DNA of 64,000 nucleotides, taken from positions 310,001 to 374,000 of the forward strand of contig NZ_JGZR01000003.1 in assembly GCF_000741775.1 (NCBI RefSeq), written 5' to 3'. Both the position numbers and the translations under genes were made by a program. How positions within the stretch are numbered: position 1 is the first letter of the stretch; every line of letters starts with the position of its first letter. The notes under the pieces are model-generated. The model did no database searches and had not been told where the DNA came from. It saw only the letters and a program-made list of their open reading frames with translations. Positions 44,764 to 53,672 of the stretch are shown here, one piece after another. This DNA is from Bifidobacterium subtile. GTDB taxonomy: Bacteria; Actinomycetota; Actinomycetes; Actinomycetales; Bifidobacteriaceae.

Positions 44764-46419
44764 TCATTTCTGCAGCGAGGCGAAGGAGTCGAGTGTCGCG
44801 ACGATTTTGAGCATCCGCGCATCCATCGCCTTGCCGCCCAGCCACACGCCCAGCACAAGCGCCACCACGCCGTTGACCACGCCGACCGGACCGATAAGCC
44901 AATACTGGCTCCAGTTGCCGCTCACCAGCAGAATCACCGCGCATGCAATGGTCGGCAAAGCGACGACTGCGGTTCCCAGCATGGTGGCGAAGGGCATGAG
45001 GCTCTGGGCCAGCGCACGGCCTTGCGGCGAGGAGAACGGCTTGTCGATCGAAGCGACCGGATATATGAGCACGCAGGAGAGGACCTCCGCAAGCCCCAGT
45101 CCGCCAAGAGCAAGGGCGATCGAACCGCCGAGGAATGCGCAGGCGGTGGCCCAGCCTTGCGAGGTTCGCCAGTCACCGGTGAATATCATGATGGCGATGC
45201 CCAGCACCAGTATGTAGCCCACGATAAGCGTGCCGTAGACGCGCACCCGGCCAAGACGATCGTCAAGACCCCGAACGCCGATGGCGGCCTGCATCGCGAA
45301 TCCGCGCCCATCATAGGACAGCCCATTGCTTTCGGCAAGGTTCAGGAAAAGTCCTCCCCACAGGATTGCCTGCCAGATGACGGCCGAGATGCCATGGGCC
45401 TGCAACGCGAAGACAACCACGAAGAACAGCGGCATCAGCAGCATCAGCGCCTGCCTGGGGTCACGCTTGAGATTGGTGAACAACCGTGCGGAGACGGCTC
45501 CCGACACCGAGTCGGGCATCCATCCGAAGGCTCCGACGCCCTTGACCTTAACGGCCCCCAGACTCGACTCGGAGGTCAGGCGATCGCGGCGCAGGCACCA
45601 GGTGCAGCCCATGAAGCACGCCACGCAGGTGGCTGCCAGAACGATTATTCTGCCCAGCAGCGCGATCCAGTTGCCGGCATAGGCGTCGAAGGGCAGCTGA
45701 AATGCGGCGCCAAGCGGCGTCCATCCGATGACGGATGCCGCCATGTCATACGTTTGCGGGTCGAAGGTACGCGAATTCGACGAATTGAAGATGATGTTCG
45801 GCAATTGGAACACGGAGATGAATGCGAGCATCGCCACGATGTAGAACGCGCTTTTTCCCCGCTTGGATCGCACGAGCGTCGTGGACAGGGCGATTACCAG
45901 CTTGGACAGGCTCATCATCGTCACTACCGCCAGCGGCGCGGCGACAATCTGCACGATGACCACGGCTGGCCCTGTCCAGCGGTAGGCCAGCGACCACAGC
46001 AGCAGCGACACCACGCCCACAATCGCGGGAATGCCCGTCATCCCCGACACCAGCAGACCCGCCTGCAGGTCGCGGTCCCTGATGCCATACAACGCGAAGC
46101 GCTGAGGCCCAAGCGTCGAGCCTTCGCCGATAAGCATCAGCTGCATGAAGATGACGAACACCGTGAGGCTCATGCCCGCCAGCACGACCACCGGCTGCAT
46201 GATGCCGGTGAACCATGAGTCCGAGGCCTGCGCGGAAACGAACGACTGCGAGCCCAAGGACCATGCGGCGGCGCCAACGCCAATGATCAGGCCCAGCCCG
46301 AGAACGGCTGAAATGACGTAGCCGACGGTCTGCCAGGCGGATTTGCGCAGCGTCGCCATGGTCAACGCCCAGCGCAGCCTGACGATGGTCGCTACGGTAT
46401 TTGTCGTTGCGGAGTTCAT
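44764..46419 (-). CDS. ABC exporter permease
   Basis: 551 residues with many hydrophobic helices (VGYVISAVLGLGLIIGVGAA, VVVLAGMSLTVFVIFMQLML, AIVGVVSLLLWSLAYRW, LMPLFFVVVFALQAHGISAV and more toward the C-terminus), about 12 in all. No ATPase motifs. The start overlaps the upstream ATPase gene by four bases (ATGA), so the two make one exporter. The overall type resembles ABC-2-like permeases; the cargo cannot be told. Confidence 0.82.
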   Translation of the reverse strand: MNSATTNTVATIVRLRWALTMATLRKSAWQTVGYVISAVLGLGLIIGVGAAAWSLGSQSFVSAQASDSWFTGIMQPVVVLAGMSLTVFVIFMQLMLIGEGSTLGPQRFALYGIRDRDLQAGLLVSGMTGIPAIVGVVSLLLWSLAYRWTGPAVVIVQIVAAPLAVVTMMSLSKLVIALSTTLVRSKRGKSAFYIVAMLAFISVFQLPNIIFNSSNSRTFDPQTYDMAASVIGWTPLGAAFQLPFDAYAGNWIALLGRIIVLAATCVACFMGCTWCLRRDRLTSESSLGAVKVKGVGAFGWMPDSVSGAVSARLFTNLKRDPRQALMLLMPLFFVVVFALQAHGISAVIWQAILWGGLFLNLAESNGLSYDGRGFAMQAAIGVRGLDDRLGRVRVYGTLIVGYILVLGIAIMIFTGDWRTSQGWATACAFLGGSIALALGGLGLAEVLSCVLIYPVASIDKPFSSPQGRALAQSLMPFATMLGTAVVALPTIACAVILLVSGNWSQYWLIGPVGVVNGVVALVLGVWLGGKAMDARMLKIVATLDSFASLQK

Positions 46420-47552
46420 TGCGACCCACCGTCCTGCGCCTGTGGCTGCTGCGGGGCAAAGGGCCGCGCATCAGCGGACTGCGGTTGCACGCCGGCTGTA
46501 TCGCCGCCGTTGAGCCATGCCAAGTGCGCCGCGCTATGCCGACCGCCGACCAGCTGCAGGAAGCGATCCTCCAGGTCCTCGCCCGCAGCGACCTGCGCGA
46601 TCGTACCTGCCGCGCAGACCTGCCCTTGGTTGATGACCGCGACATGCGTGCACATCCGCTCGACCAGCGCCATCACATGCGAGGAGATGATGACCGTGCC
46701 GCCCGTCTGCGCGTATTCGACGAGGATGTCTTTGAGATTCGCGCTGGACACCGGGTCCACGGATTCGAAGGGTTCGTCCAGCACGAGGATGCGCGGACTG
46801 TGGATCATCGCCGATGCCAGGCAGATCTTCTTCGTCATGCCCGCGGAATAATCGGAGACGATCGTGTTCGCCGCGTCGGCAAGGTCGAAGGCCGTGAGCA
46901 GGTCGCCGGCGCGCTGCGTGACTTCGGCCCGGGCCATGCCGCGCAGCATGCCTGCGTAGATCAGCAGCTGCATGCCGGTGAGCCGGTCGAATATCTGGTC
47001 GGGCTGCGGCATCACGCCGATGATGCGCTTGGCGTGGTTCACGTCGCTCCACACATCATGGCCCAGAATCATCGCGTTCCCTGCATCGGGCACGAGCAGT
47101 CCGGTGACCATATTGAGCGTCGTGGTCTTGCCTGCTCCGTTGGGGCCGACCAGACCGTAGAAGGAACCGATCGGGATGTCCAGCGCCAGTCCATTAACGG
47201 CTATTTTGTTGCCGAAATGCTTGAACAGGCCACGGATAGACACCGCGGCGTTCGCATCCGGCGGATATGGATTGGCAACAGGGTAAGCATTGTCAGGCTG
47301 ATACGGGTTGCCTGTTGCGAAGTCATTGCCGGGTTGGTACGGGTTATCCGAGGCATATGACGCATATGGATTGCCCGCCGGATAGTTCGCCGCGGCGGGA
47401 CGCTGTGCGTCGAGATCGTCGAGCGGTCTGACGGACGGCCCGCCTGCTGACTCGCCGGTCGATCCGTTCACGAACCCGTCGTATGCTTCCTGATTCGGCT
47501 CATTGGGTAGCGTCCCTTGCGCGAATTGTGCTTCCTCGGTCATCGTCGGCAT
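46416..47552 (-). CDS. ABC transporter ATP-binding protein with NPY-repeat N-terminus
   Basis: The nucleotide-binding domain has Walker A GLVGPNGAGKTTTLNMVTG near residue 134, signature SAGMTKKICLASAM, and Walker B RILVLDEPFESVD, as in ABC-2/multidrug exporters. The first 110 residues are not part of the fold: they contain several NPY-centred repeats (NPYASYASD, NPYQPGNDFA, NPYQPDNAYP, NPYPPDANA). About 50 Gln/Pro/Ala-rich residues follow the domain. Pairs with the permease gene it overlaps. ATG 47552. Confidence 0.88.
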   Translation of the reverse strand: MPTMTEEAQFAQGTLPNEPNQEAYDGFVNGSTGESAGGPSVRPLDDLDAQRPAAANYPAGNPYASYASDNPYQPGNDFATGNPYQPDNAYPVANPYPPDANAAVSIRGLFKHFGNKIAVNGLALDIPIGSFYGLVGPNGAGKTTTLNMVTGLLVPDAGNAMILGHDVWSDVNHAKRIIGVMPQPDQIFDRLTGMQLLIYAGMLRGMARAEVTQRAGDLLTAFDLADAANTIVSDYSAGMTKKICLASAMIHSPRILVLDEPFESVDPVSSANLKDILVEYAQTGGTVIISSHVMALVERMCTHVAVINQGQVCAAGTIAQVAAGEDLEDRFLQLVGGRHSAAHLAWLNGGDTAGVQPQSADARPFAPQQPQAQDGGSQ

Positions 47553-47654
47553 CCCCCGTCCAGTCGAAAAATCGACAGATCGTTGCTATTCGTCTCCATG
47601 CCAACCATACCAGCAGCGCATTAACTGCCTTGCTCTGGCCAGAGCCGCATAGGG

Positions 47655-48905
47655 TTAGGCGTCCGCGGCCTCCTCGCCATGGTGGACGATCGGCTTCCAC
47701 TCGGCTCTTGAGAACATGGCCTGGAAGGAGATCGGCACATAGCTGAACATGTAGATCGGGAAGCTGAGCACGTAAGCGAACAGCTCCTTGTTCGTGGCTC
47801 CGATATGATCGCGCTCGACCAGAATCGTGAGCGCCGCGATGAGCATCATGCCCAGCACGCCGAGCACCGCGCCGCTCAGCCATCCGGTCAGCGCCGCCAG
47901 CTGGCTCGTCCACGTGACGAAGCCGAAGGCGGCGAACAGGCAGCCGAGCAGCAAACGCGCCACGGTGAGCACTGTAAACGGGCAGACCAGCAGCGTGAAG
48001 TCGACGGCCGAGAAATCACGCTCCCGCACCGCGCGCTGGATGAGCGCCGGGCCATAATACCGGAAGACCTGCAGGAAGCCCTTGCTCCAACGCAGGCGCT
48101 GACGCCAGCTTTGATTGAACGCCACGGGCTGCTCGTCGTAGAGGATCGCGGTGCCGCAGTAGCCGATGCGGTCGCCGTGCAGCACCGAGTCCATGGTGAA
48201 TTCCAAGTCCTCGGTGAGCAGGTGGAATTTCCAGCCCTTGTTGCGCTGCATGATCTCGCGCGAGAACATGAATCCGGTGCCGCCCACGTGGCAGCTCGAC
48301 CCGAAGACCATGCGCGAGTTGTTGAGGAAGCGCGATTCGCGGATGAACCACAGGGCCGAGCCGGAGGAGACCCAGTTGTCGGAGAGGTTGACCGAATTGC
48401 GATAGCTCGTCAGGATGCGGAAGCCCGCGTGGAAGGCCTTGTTCATCTCCTCGATGTAATGCTTGTCGAGCAGGTTGTCGGCGTCGAACACGAAGTAGGC
48501 GTCATAGTTCTCGGCCGCGCCTGAATCGATCATGTGGTCGAGCAGATAGGTCAGCGCGTAGCCTTTGCCGATCAGCTTGTCGTCGAAGCGCTCGACGACG
48601 TTGCAGCCTTTGGCGCGCACGACCGAAGCCGTGTCGTCCGTGCAGTTATCGGCCACGAGCCAGATGTCGACAAGCGCTGCCGGGTAAGTCTGCGCACGAA
48701 TCGAATCGATGAGATTGCCGATGACGTGCTCCTCGTTGCGCGCCGAGATCAGGACGGCGTAGCGCTTGTCCATGGGCGCGGCGGGAAAGCCGATCTGCTT
48801 GGAGAACATCCCGGCGAGAATGCATATGATCTGGTAGACCAAGCTGGCGCCGCCGAGTATCAGCATCAAAATGTCGAGTATGGTGAGCAGAACCATCAGC
48901 GCCAC
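47655..48905 (-). CDS. Membrane GT2 glycosyltransferase, processive type
   Basis: 416 residues. One N-terminal helix (MALMVLLTILDILMLILGG), a GT-A domain with YAVLISARNEEHVIGNLID, AYFVFDADNLLD (DxD) and the polymer-channel motif QRLRWSKGF (QxxRW), then several C-terminal helices. The QxxRW motif is typical of hyaluronan, cellulose and poly-glucosamine synthases, so the product may be a surface polysaccharide. No other polysaccharide genes are nearby. The ATG at 48905 lies inside the last codons of the AI-2E permease gene (10-base overlap). Confidence 0.87.
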   Translation of the reverse strand: MALMVLLTILDILMLILGGASLVYQIICILAGMFSKQIGFPAAPMDKRYAVLISARNEEHVIGNLIDSIRAQTYPAALVDIWLVADNCTDDTASVVRAKGCNVVERFDDKLIGKGYALTYLLDHMIDSGAAENYDAYFVFDADNLLDKHYIEEMNKAFHAGFRILTSYRNSVNLSDNWVSSGSALWFIRESRFLNNSRMVFGSSCHVGGTGFMFSREIMQRNKGWKFHLLTEDLEFTMDSVLHGDRIGYCGTAILYDEQPVAFNQSWRQRLRWSKGFLQVFRYYGPALIQRAVRERDFSAVDFTLLVCPFTVLTVARLLLGCLFAAFGFVTWTSQLAALTGWLSGAVLGVLGMMLIAALTILVERDHIGATNKELFAYVLSFPIYMFSYVPISFQAMFSRAEWKPIVHHGEEAADA

Positions 48906-50494
48906 CTGCTTCTCGGGTTGTCGTCGGAGGCATCAGAGCCTGAATCGGCGGTATCGGAATCAGGGTTATCGGAGGCCGGGGCGCCGGCGTCAGCCTGCGA
49001 TCCAGCAGCCTGCGACTCGGCGGCAACCCGCGCCCCGGCATCAGCCTTCGATTTTGATTCCTCGCCGCTTTCGCCGGATGCGCCGGCTGATTCGTTTTCA
49101 TCGGCTTCAGTGCCGCGAAGGGCAGCGCTCCGAGGACTCTTCGAGAGCACGCCCTTGGGGATGGCGACAGTCTTCGACTCCTGAGAATCGTGAGAATCGT
49201 GATCGCCGGACATGCGATACAGCTCCTCCTGCAGTTGCCTCAGATCGTCGTTCATCGGCACACGCGCACTCGTGCCGCGGGCGGCCCGAGGTATGCGGCT
49301 GCTCACCGGCCGGATGACATGCTCGTTGAAGGCTTCGGCGCCCTCCACGACCTTGGACTTGCTCACCGGCTGCGGATCAGACATCAGCGGAGAATCAACC
49401 AGCTCGTAGCGTTTCGTGTAGACCTTGAAAATAGCCTGGATGCTGGCCGTGATGGGCAGCGCGAGAAAGGCGCCCAATGCGCCGAACATCGCGCCGAGCA
49501 CCAGCACCGACAAGAAGGCGATGGCGGGGTTGAGATCCATCGTGCGCTGCGAGACCTTGGGCGAGAGCAGGAGATTCTCGATCTGCTGGTAGACGGTGAT
49601 GAACACGATCACGCCCACCGCGTACGGAATGCCGTTCGAGCTCCATGCGAAGATGACCGGCAGCGCGCCGCCGATATAGGTGCCTACGGTAGGCACGAAC
49701 TGCGAGACGATGCCGCTGAACAGCGCGAGCGGCAGCCAGTAGGGCACATGGATAAGCGCGAGGAAAATCGCCGTGGCCGTGGCGTTGAGCACCGCCAGAA
49801 TCGTGCGAGAGAACAGGAAGCCGGAGATCTGGTCCTGCACCACGGTCCAGCCGAGCAGGAACCGCCGCTGCGCCACCGGCGACATCCACTGGCATAGGCT
49901 CCGGCGCATTTTGGGGCCTGCCGCCGAGACATAGAAGGTCACCATGAGGATGGTGAGCGCATTGAGCAGGAAGCTGAAGAAGCCCACCGTGGTGGTAAGC
50001 GCCTGACCGGCGAAATCCGTGACCCACGAAGTCTGCACGTTCTTGAGTATCTCGTTGCCCAAGCTCTCCATCGCCGGCAGCTTGAACGACGTGTGCTCGG
50101 CAATGAGCTCGGCGATCTGGTCGTACAGGCCGGGCAGCCCTTTGACCATGGAGAGGACCTGCTGGACGAACATGTTGCCGAACAGCGCGAGCAGGGCGAT
50201 CACGACCACCATCAGGCCGATCAGGCCAGTCGCGGATGCCGCGCCGCGCTTCCAGCCGTGCCGAATCATGCGCGTCACCAGCGGCTCGATGGCCAGAGCG
50301 ATGAAGAGCGAAACGACGATGTCGAAGACGATGAACTCAACCTTGCCCCACGACTGCCATACGAAATACGACAGGAACACGGCTATGGCCGTATAGAGCA
50401 AGGCCCTGCCCCACCAGTCCGGCGGGCGGCGCGAGTCGCCCTTGGACGGGAACACGGAGGCTAAATCGATCTTCTGATCGTCTTGGGAAGTCAT
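48896..50494 (-). CDS. AI-2E family membrane protein
   Basis: 532 residues. About eight membrane helices, the first in WGRALLYTAIAVFLSYFVWQ, with the conserved GFFSFLLNALTILMVTFYVS, FLALIHVPYWLPLALFSGI and PIIxAxx-like SQFVPTVGTYIGGALPVIFAW and AIAFLSVLVLGAMFGALGAF. Family members export small molecules or ions; the name does not prove autoinducer transport. After residue 390 there is a long Ala/Ser/Glu-rich cytoplasmic tail. ATG 50494 has TAAAAT 7 bases upstream and so is probably leaderless. Confidence 0.85.
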   Translation of the reverse strand: MTSQDDQKIDLASVFPSKGDSRRPPDWWGRALLYTAIAVFLSYFVWQSWGKVEFIVFDIVVSLFIALAIEPLVTRMIRHGWKRGAASATGLIGLMVVVIALLALFGNMFVQQVLSMVKGLPGLYDQIAELIAEHTSFKLPAMESLGNEILKNVQTSWVTDFAGQALTTTVGFFSFLLNALTILMVTFYVSAAGPKMRRSLCQWMSPVAQRRFLLGWTVVQDQISGFLFSRTILAVLNATATAIFLALIHVPYWLPLALFSGIVSQFVPTVGTYIGGALPVIFAWSSNGIPYAVGVIVFITVYQQIENLLLSPKVSQRTMDLNPAIAFLSVLVLGAMFGALGAFLALPITASIQAIFKVYTKRYELVDSPLMSDPQPVSKSKVVEGAEAFNEHVIRPVSSRIPRAARGTSARVPMNDDLRQLQEELYRMSGDHDSHDSQESKTVAIPKGVLSKSPRSAALRGTEADENESAGASGESGEESKSKADAGARVAAESQAAGSQADAGAPASDNPDSDTADSGSDASDDNPRSRWR

Positions 50495-50627
50495 ATGACA
50501 CATTTTACAATCAGGGGCGTAGTCGGCCAGCGGCGGTCGCCGGCAATTGGCGGTTTGCCGCCAAGCGTCCCAGCGTCCGCGCCGCACCCAGACGTCGTGT
50601 AGGCAACGCCCTCTATTGTTAATGCCT

Positions 50628-51509
50628 ATGCTGAGTGTTTCGATCGTCATACCCGCATGGAATGAGCAGGACCGCATCGTCGACTGCCTGACCAACGCCA
50701 CCCGCCAAAGCGTCGCCCCGCACGAGGTCATCGTCGTCGACAACCGCTCGAGCGACGACACCTGTCGCATCGTCGAGGGATTCATGGCCGAAAATCCCGA
50801 GGCACCGGTGCGGCTGCTGCATCAAGACAGCGAACAGGGTCTGATTCCGACGCGCAACTACGGGTTCAACCATGCCACCGGCGATGTACTCGGGCGCGTC
50901 GACGCGGACTGCATGCTCAAGCCCGACTGGGTCGAAGTGGTCGCCGGGCTCTTCACCGACGACCCGGCGGCGATGGGCGCCACCGGACCAGTGACGTACT
51001 ACGACATGCCCGCCAAGCATATGGCCTTCCGGGGCGACGACCGCGTGCGGCGCAGCACCTACCGCGCCGACGGCGGGCAGGTGCTGCTGTTTGGCTCCAA
51101 TATGGCAGTTCGCACGAGCGCATGGAAGGTCATCGCCGGTCAGGTATGCCGCGACCCGGACGACGTAATGCACGAGGACATCGACATCTCGCTGCATCTG
51201 CTCGACAACGATATGAAAACCGTCTACTCGCGCAAGATGATCTGCGCCATCTCCGCGCGGCGAATGGACACTTCGCTGATTTCCTTCCGCAATTACATGA
51301 AACGTTTCAGGAACACCTTCGCTGCGCATCCCGATCACTGGCGCCGGCACAAAACCGAACGCGCGCTCATCTCCCTGTACCCCGGGCTGCGTCTGCTCTA
51401 CCCGGTGTATCAGAAATATCTGGACCTGTTGGACGTCAATCCCGCCGAGCGCATCTGGCTCGGCGAGCAGATCGAACTTGCCGAGCGCGAAGGCGAGGAT
51501 CCGGACTGA
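50628..51509 (+). CDS. GT2 family glycosyltransferase, soluble
   Basis: 293 residues. SIVIPAWNEQDRIVDCL opens the nucleotide domain, VIVVDNRSSDDTCRIVE follows, and DVLGRVDADCMLKPDW carries the DxD. A later GSNMAVRTSAWKVI and HEDIDISLHLLD give the acceptor and catalytic Asp region. No membrane helices. Substrates unknown. Start ATG 50628 (or ATG 50622) has TATTGT just upstream. Divergent from the AI-2E gene, within a gap of about 130 bases. Confidence 0.85.
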   Translation: MLSVSIVIPAWNEQDRIVDCLTNATRQSVAPHEVIVVDNRSSDDTCRIVEGFMAENPEAPVRLLHQDSEQGLIPTRNYGFNHATGDVLGRVDADCMLKPDWVEVVAGLFTDDPAAMGATGPVTYYDMPAKHMAFRGDDRVRRSTYRADGGQVLLFGSNMAVRTSAWKVIAGQVCRDPDDVMHEDIDISLHLLDNDMKTVYSRKMICAISARRMDTSLISFRNYMKRFRNTFAAHPDHWRRHKTERALISLYPGLRLLYPVYQKYLDLLDVNPAERIWLGEQIELAEREGEDPD

Positions 51510-51694
51510 ACAGCGCCTCCCATGCCTTGAGCGGGGCGAATGGGATGCGGCCAACTCAATACTGACGCCGGAATCCGCCCATTTCTCCTGCCATTTCAGG
51601 GCACTGACGAGCTTTCGGCGATCACTGCGCCAAGACACGATCCAAGACACGCAGGTATGAGACAACTCACATTTCAGTCAATCAGGCTCGCTAA

Positions 51695-52507
<813 letters not shown>

Positions 52508-52569
52508 GTTCGAGCCGCTGGGCGTCGGCGGGGTTGGCATTCCAACGAATCCAAACCCCGCTGAGCGGC

Positions 52570-52617
52570 AGACCGGATCGGCACGGCGAATGCGATTTCG
52601 CCGTGCCGATCCGGTCT
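52570..52617 (+). terminator. Very long perfect hairpin after budC
   Basis: Perfect 21-bp arms (52570-52590 and 52597-52617, beginning AGACCGGATCGGC) around a 6-nt loop, 62 bases after the stop. Much longer than a usual terminator and without a T-run. Confidence 0.8.
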
Positions 52618-52628
52618 CAACAGCAGAT

Positions 52629-52683
52629 GAACCCCCGTTTCGCGTTTCCTGACTCATAGTCGGGAGGCGCAAAGCGGGGGTTC
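52629..52683. terminator. Second hairpin after budC
   Basis: GAACCCCCG-TTTCGCG (52629-52644) pairs with CGCAAAGCGGGGGTTC (52668-52683), with one bulged base, around a 23-nt loop. It lies directly behind the 21-bp hairpin. Confidence 0.65.
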
Positions 52684-52761
52684 GTCCATGTGTACGGTGC
52701 CTATGGCCCGGTGCCGCGCCGCAACCGCAGCGCCCTCACATTCCGCTCTCGATCTCCTCCT

Positions 52762-52880
52762 CGCAGCGTACGTTTCCCTACATGCTTATGAGATCCGTAT
52801 TGGAAAACGTACGATACCGGCTGCTCAGCGTACGTTTTCCGATACGAACCTTGTCGGCGTGACATATAGCGTACGATGAC
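52762..52880. repeat. Second 62-bp hairpin doublet with the core CAGCGTACGTTTTC
   Basis: Forward cores CGCAGCGTACGTTTCCC (52762-52778) and CTCAGCGTACGTTTTCC (52824-52840), 62 bp apart. Inverted core TGGAAAACGTACGATA (52801-52816), and a diverged ATAGCGTACGATGA (52866-52879) also 62 bp on. Same layout as 16791-16908. Confidence 0.7.
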
Positions 52881-52948
52881 TCGGCGCAACCCGCTCCCGC
52901 TCGCACCTCCACGCACATTCGTCAGCGAAGGACCTTGGGGAAATGTGT

Positions 52949-53151
52949 ATCTCGCTTGTGTGAGGCGTTATCGGGATGCCACGGAGGTCTATCTGCGTTA
53001 TGTGAGGCGCTATTTCTCGGGGAGTCGGGTATCGGACGGCCCAAAGCCACCATTTTCCGGCGGCGATACTTAGGGTGCTGCGGTTTTAACACCTCACGTA
53101 ACGCAGATAGACCTCCGCAAGGCTAAGTTAACGCCTCACATAACGCAGATA
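52949..53151. repeat. Structured intergenic element, GAGGCG family, complete copy
   Basis: Forward cores TATCTCGCTTGTGTGAGGCG (52949) and ATCTGCGTTATGTGAGGCG (52991), the second preceded by GGAGGTCT, 42 bp apart. Reverse cores ACCTCACGTAACGCAGATAG (53091) and CGCCTCACATAACGCAGATA (53132), again 42 bp apart; the first is followed by ACCTCC, the complement of the forward GGAGGT. The centre (GGTATCGGACGGCC...GCGATA) is similar to the element at 35781. Together with the hairpins it fills the 727-base gap 52508-53234; no gene is seen. Confidence 0.78.
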
Positions 53152-53199
53152 CCCGTCCGAATCATAAAACCGTACACAACAAGACATGGAATTCTCGAA

Positions 53200-53234
53200 T
53201 TGACCGAATACCCCTAGGGGTATATTATGCCATT
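53200..53234 (+). promoter_or_regulatory. Promoter and CsoR/CstR-type operator of the thiol operon
   Basis: TTGACC (53200-53205) and TATTAT (53223-53228) are 17 bp apart, and the ATG of the thioredoxin follows after 6 bases (leaderless). The perfect palindrome ATACCCC-TA-GGGGTAT (53208-53223) occupies the spacer. G/C-tract palindromes of this kind are the DNA targets of the CsoR/RcnR/CstR family, so binding would block RNA polymerase. Confidence 0.85.
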
Positions 53235-53672
53235 ATGAGCACAACAACGATCACCGCGCAGAACCTGCGCGAGACCATTGCCAATCACCCCACCGTGCTG
53301 CTCGATTTCTGGGCGTCATGGTGCGGCCCATGCCGCATGTTCGGCCCGATTTTCGAGCAGAGCTCGATCAAGCATCCCGAAGTCCTGCATGGCAAGGTGG
53401 ACACCGAAGCCGAGCAGGAGCTCGTGGCGCAATTCGGCATCGCCAGCATCCCCACGCTCGCGGCCTTCCGCGACGGCATCCTCGTCTTCCAGCAGCCCGG
53501 ATTGCTCGCGCCCGCCGCACTGGACTCCCTGATCGATCAGTTGTCGCTGCTGGATATGGCTGACGTGCGCGCGCAAATCAGCGCCCAAGCAGACAAGCAA
53601 GAGCAAGCTGCCCAAACAGCCCAAGCGCAAACCGCCGCACAAAACGACGCGCAGCAAGGAGCGCGGCCATGA
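53235..53672 (+). CDS. Thioredoxin of the persulfide/thiol-stress operon
   Basis: 145 residues. FWASWCGPCRMFGP near residues 24-37 is a standard CGPC site; the cis-Pro loop is IASIPTLAAFRDG. The last 35 residues are Gln/Ala-rich (DKQEQAAQTAQAQTAAQ), unlike trxA at 23958. First gene of a three-gene operon whose members overlap by ATGA; its transcript is probably leaderless. It probably reduces persulfides or disulfides formed by the downstream CoADR-rhodanese, which is inference from context. Confidence 0.92.
   Translation: MSTTTITAQNLRETIANHPTVLLDFWASWCGPCRMFGPIFEQSSIKHPEVLHGKVDTEAEQELVAQFGIASIPTLAAFRDGILVFQQPGLLAPAALDSLIDQLSLLDMADVRAQISAQADKQEQAAQTAQAQTAAQNDAQQGARP

Noticed and set aside
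44131..46218. 695-codon open frame opposite dacB and the exporter permease
   Set aside because: It spans two real genes in antisense and has low-complexity Arg/His/Gln-rich content.
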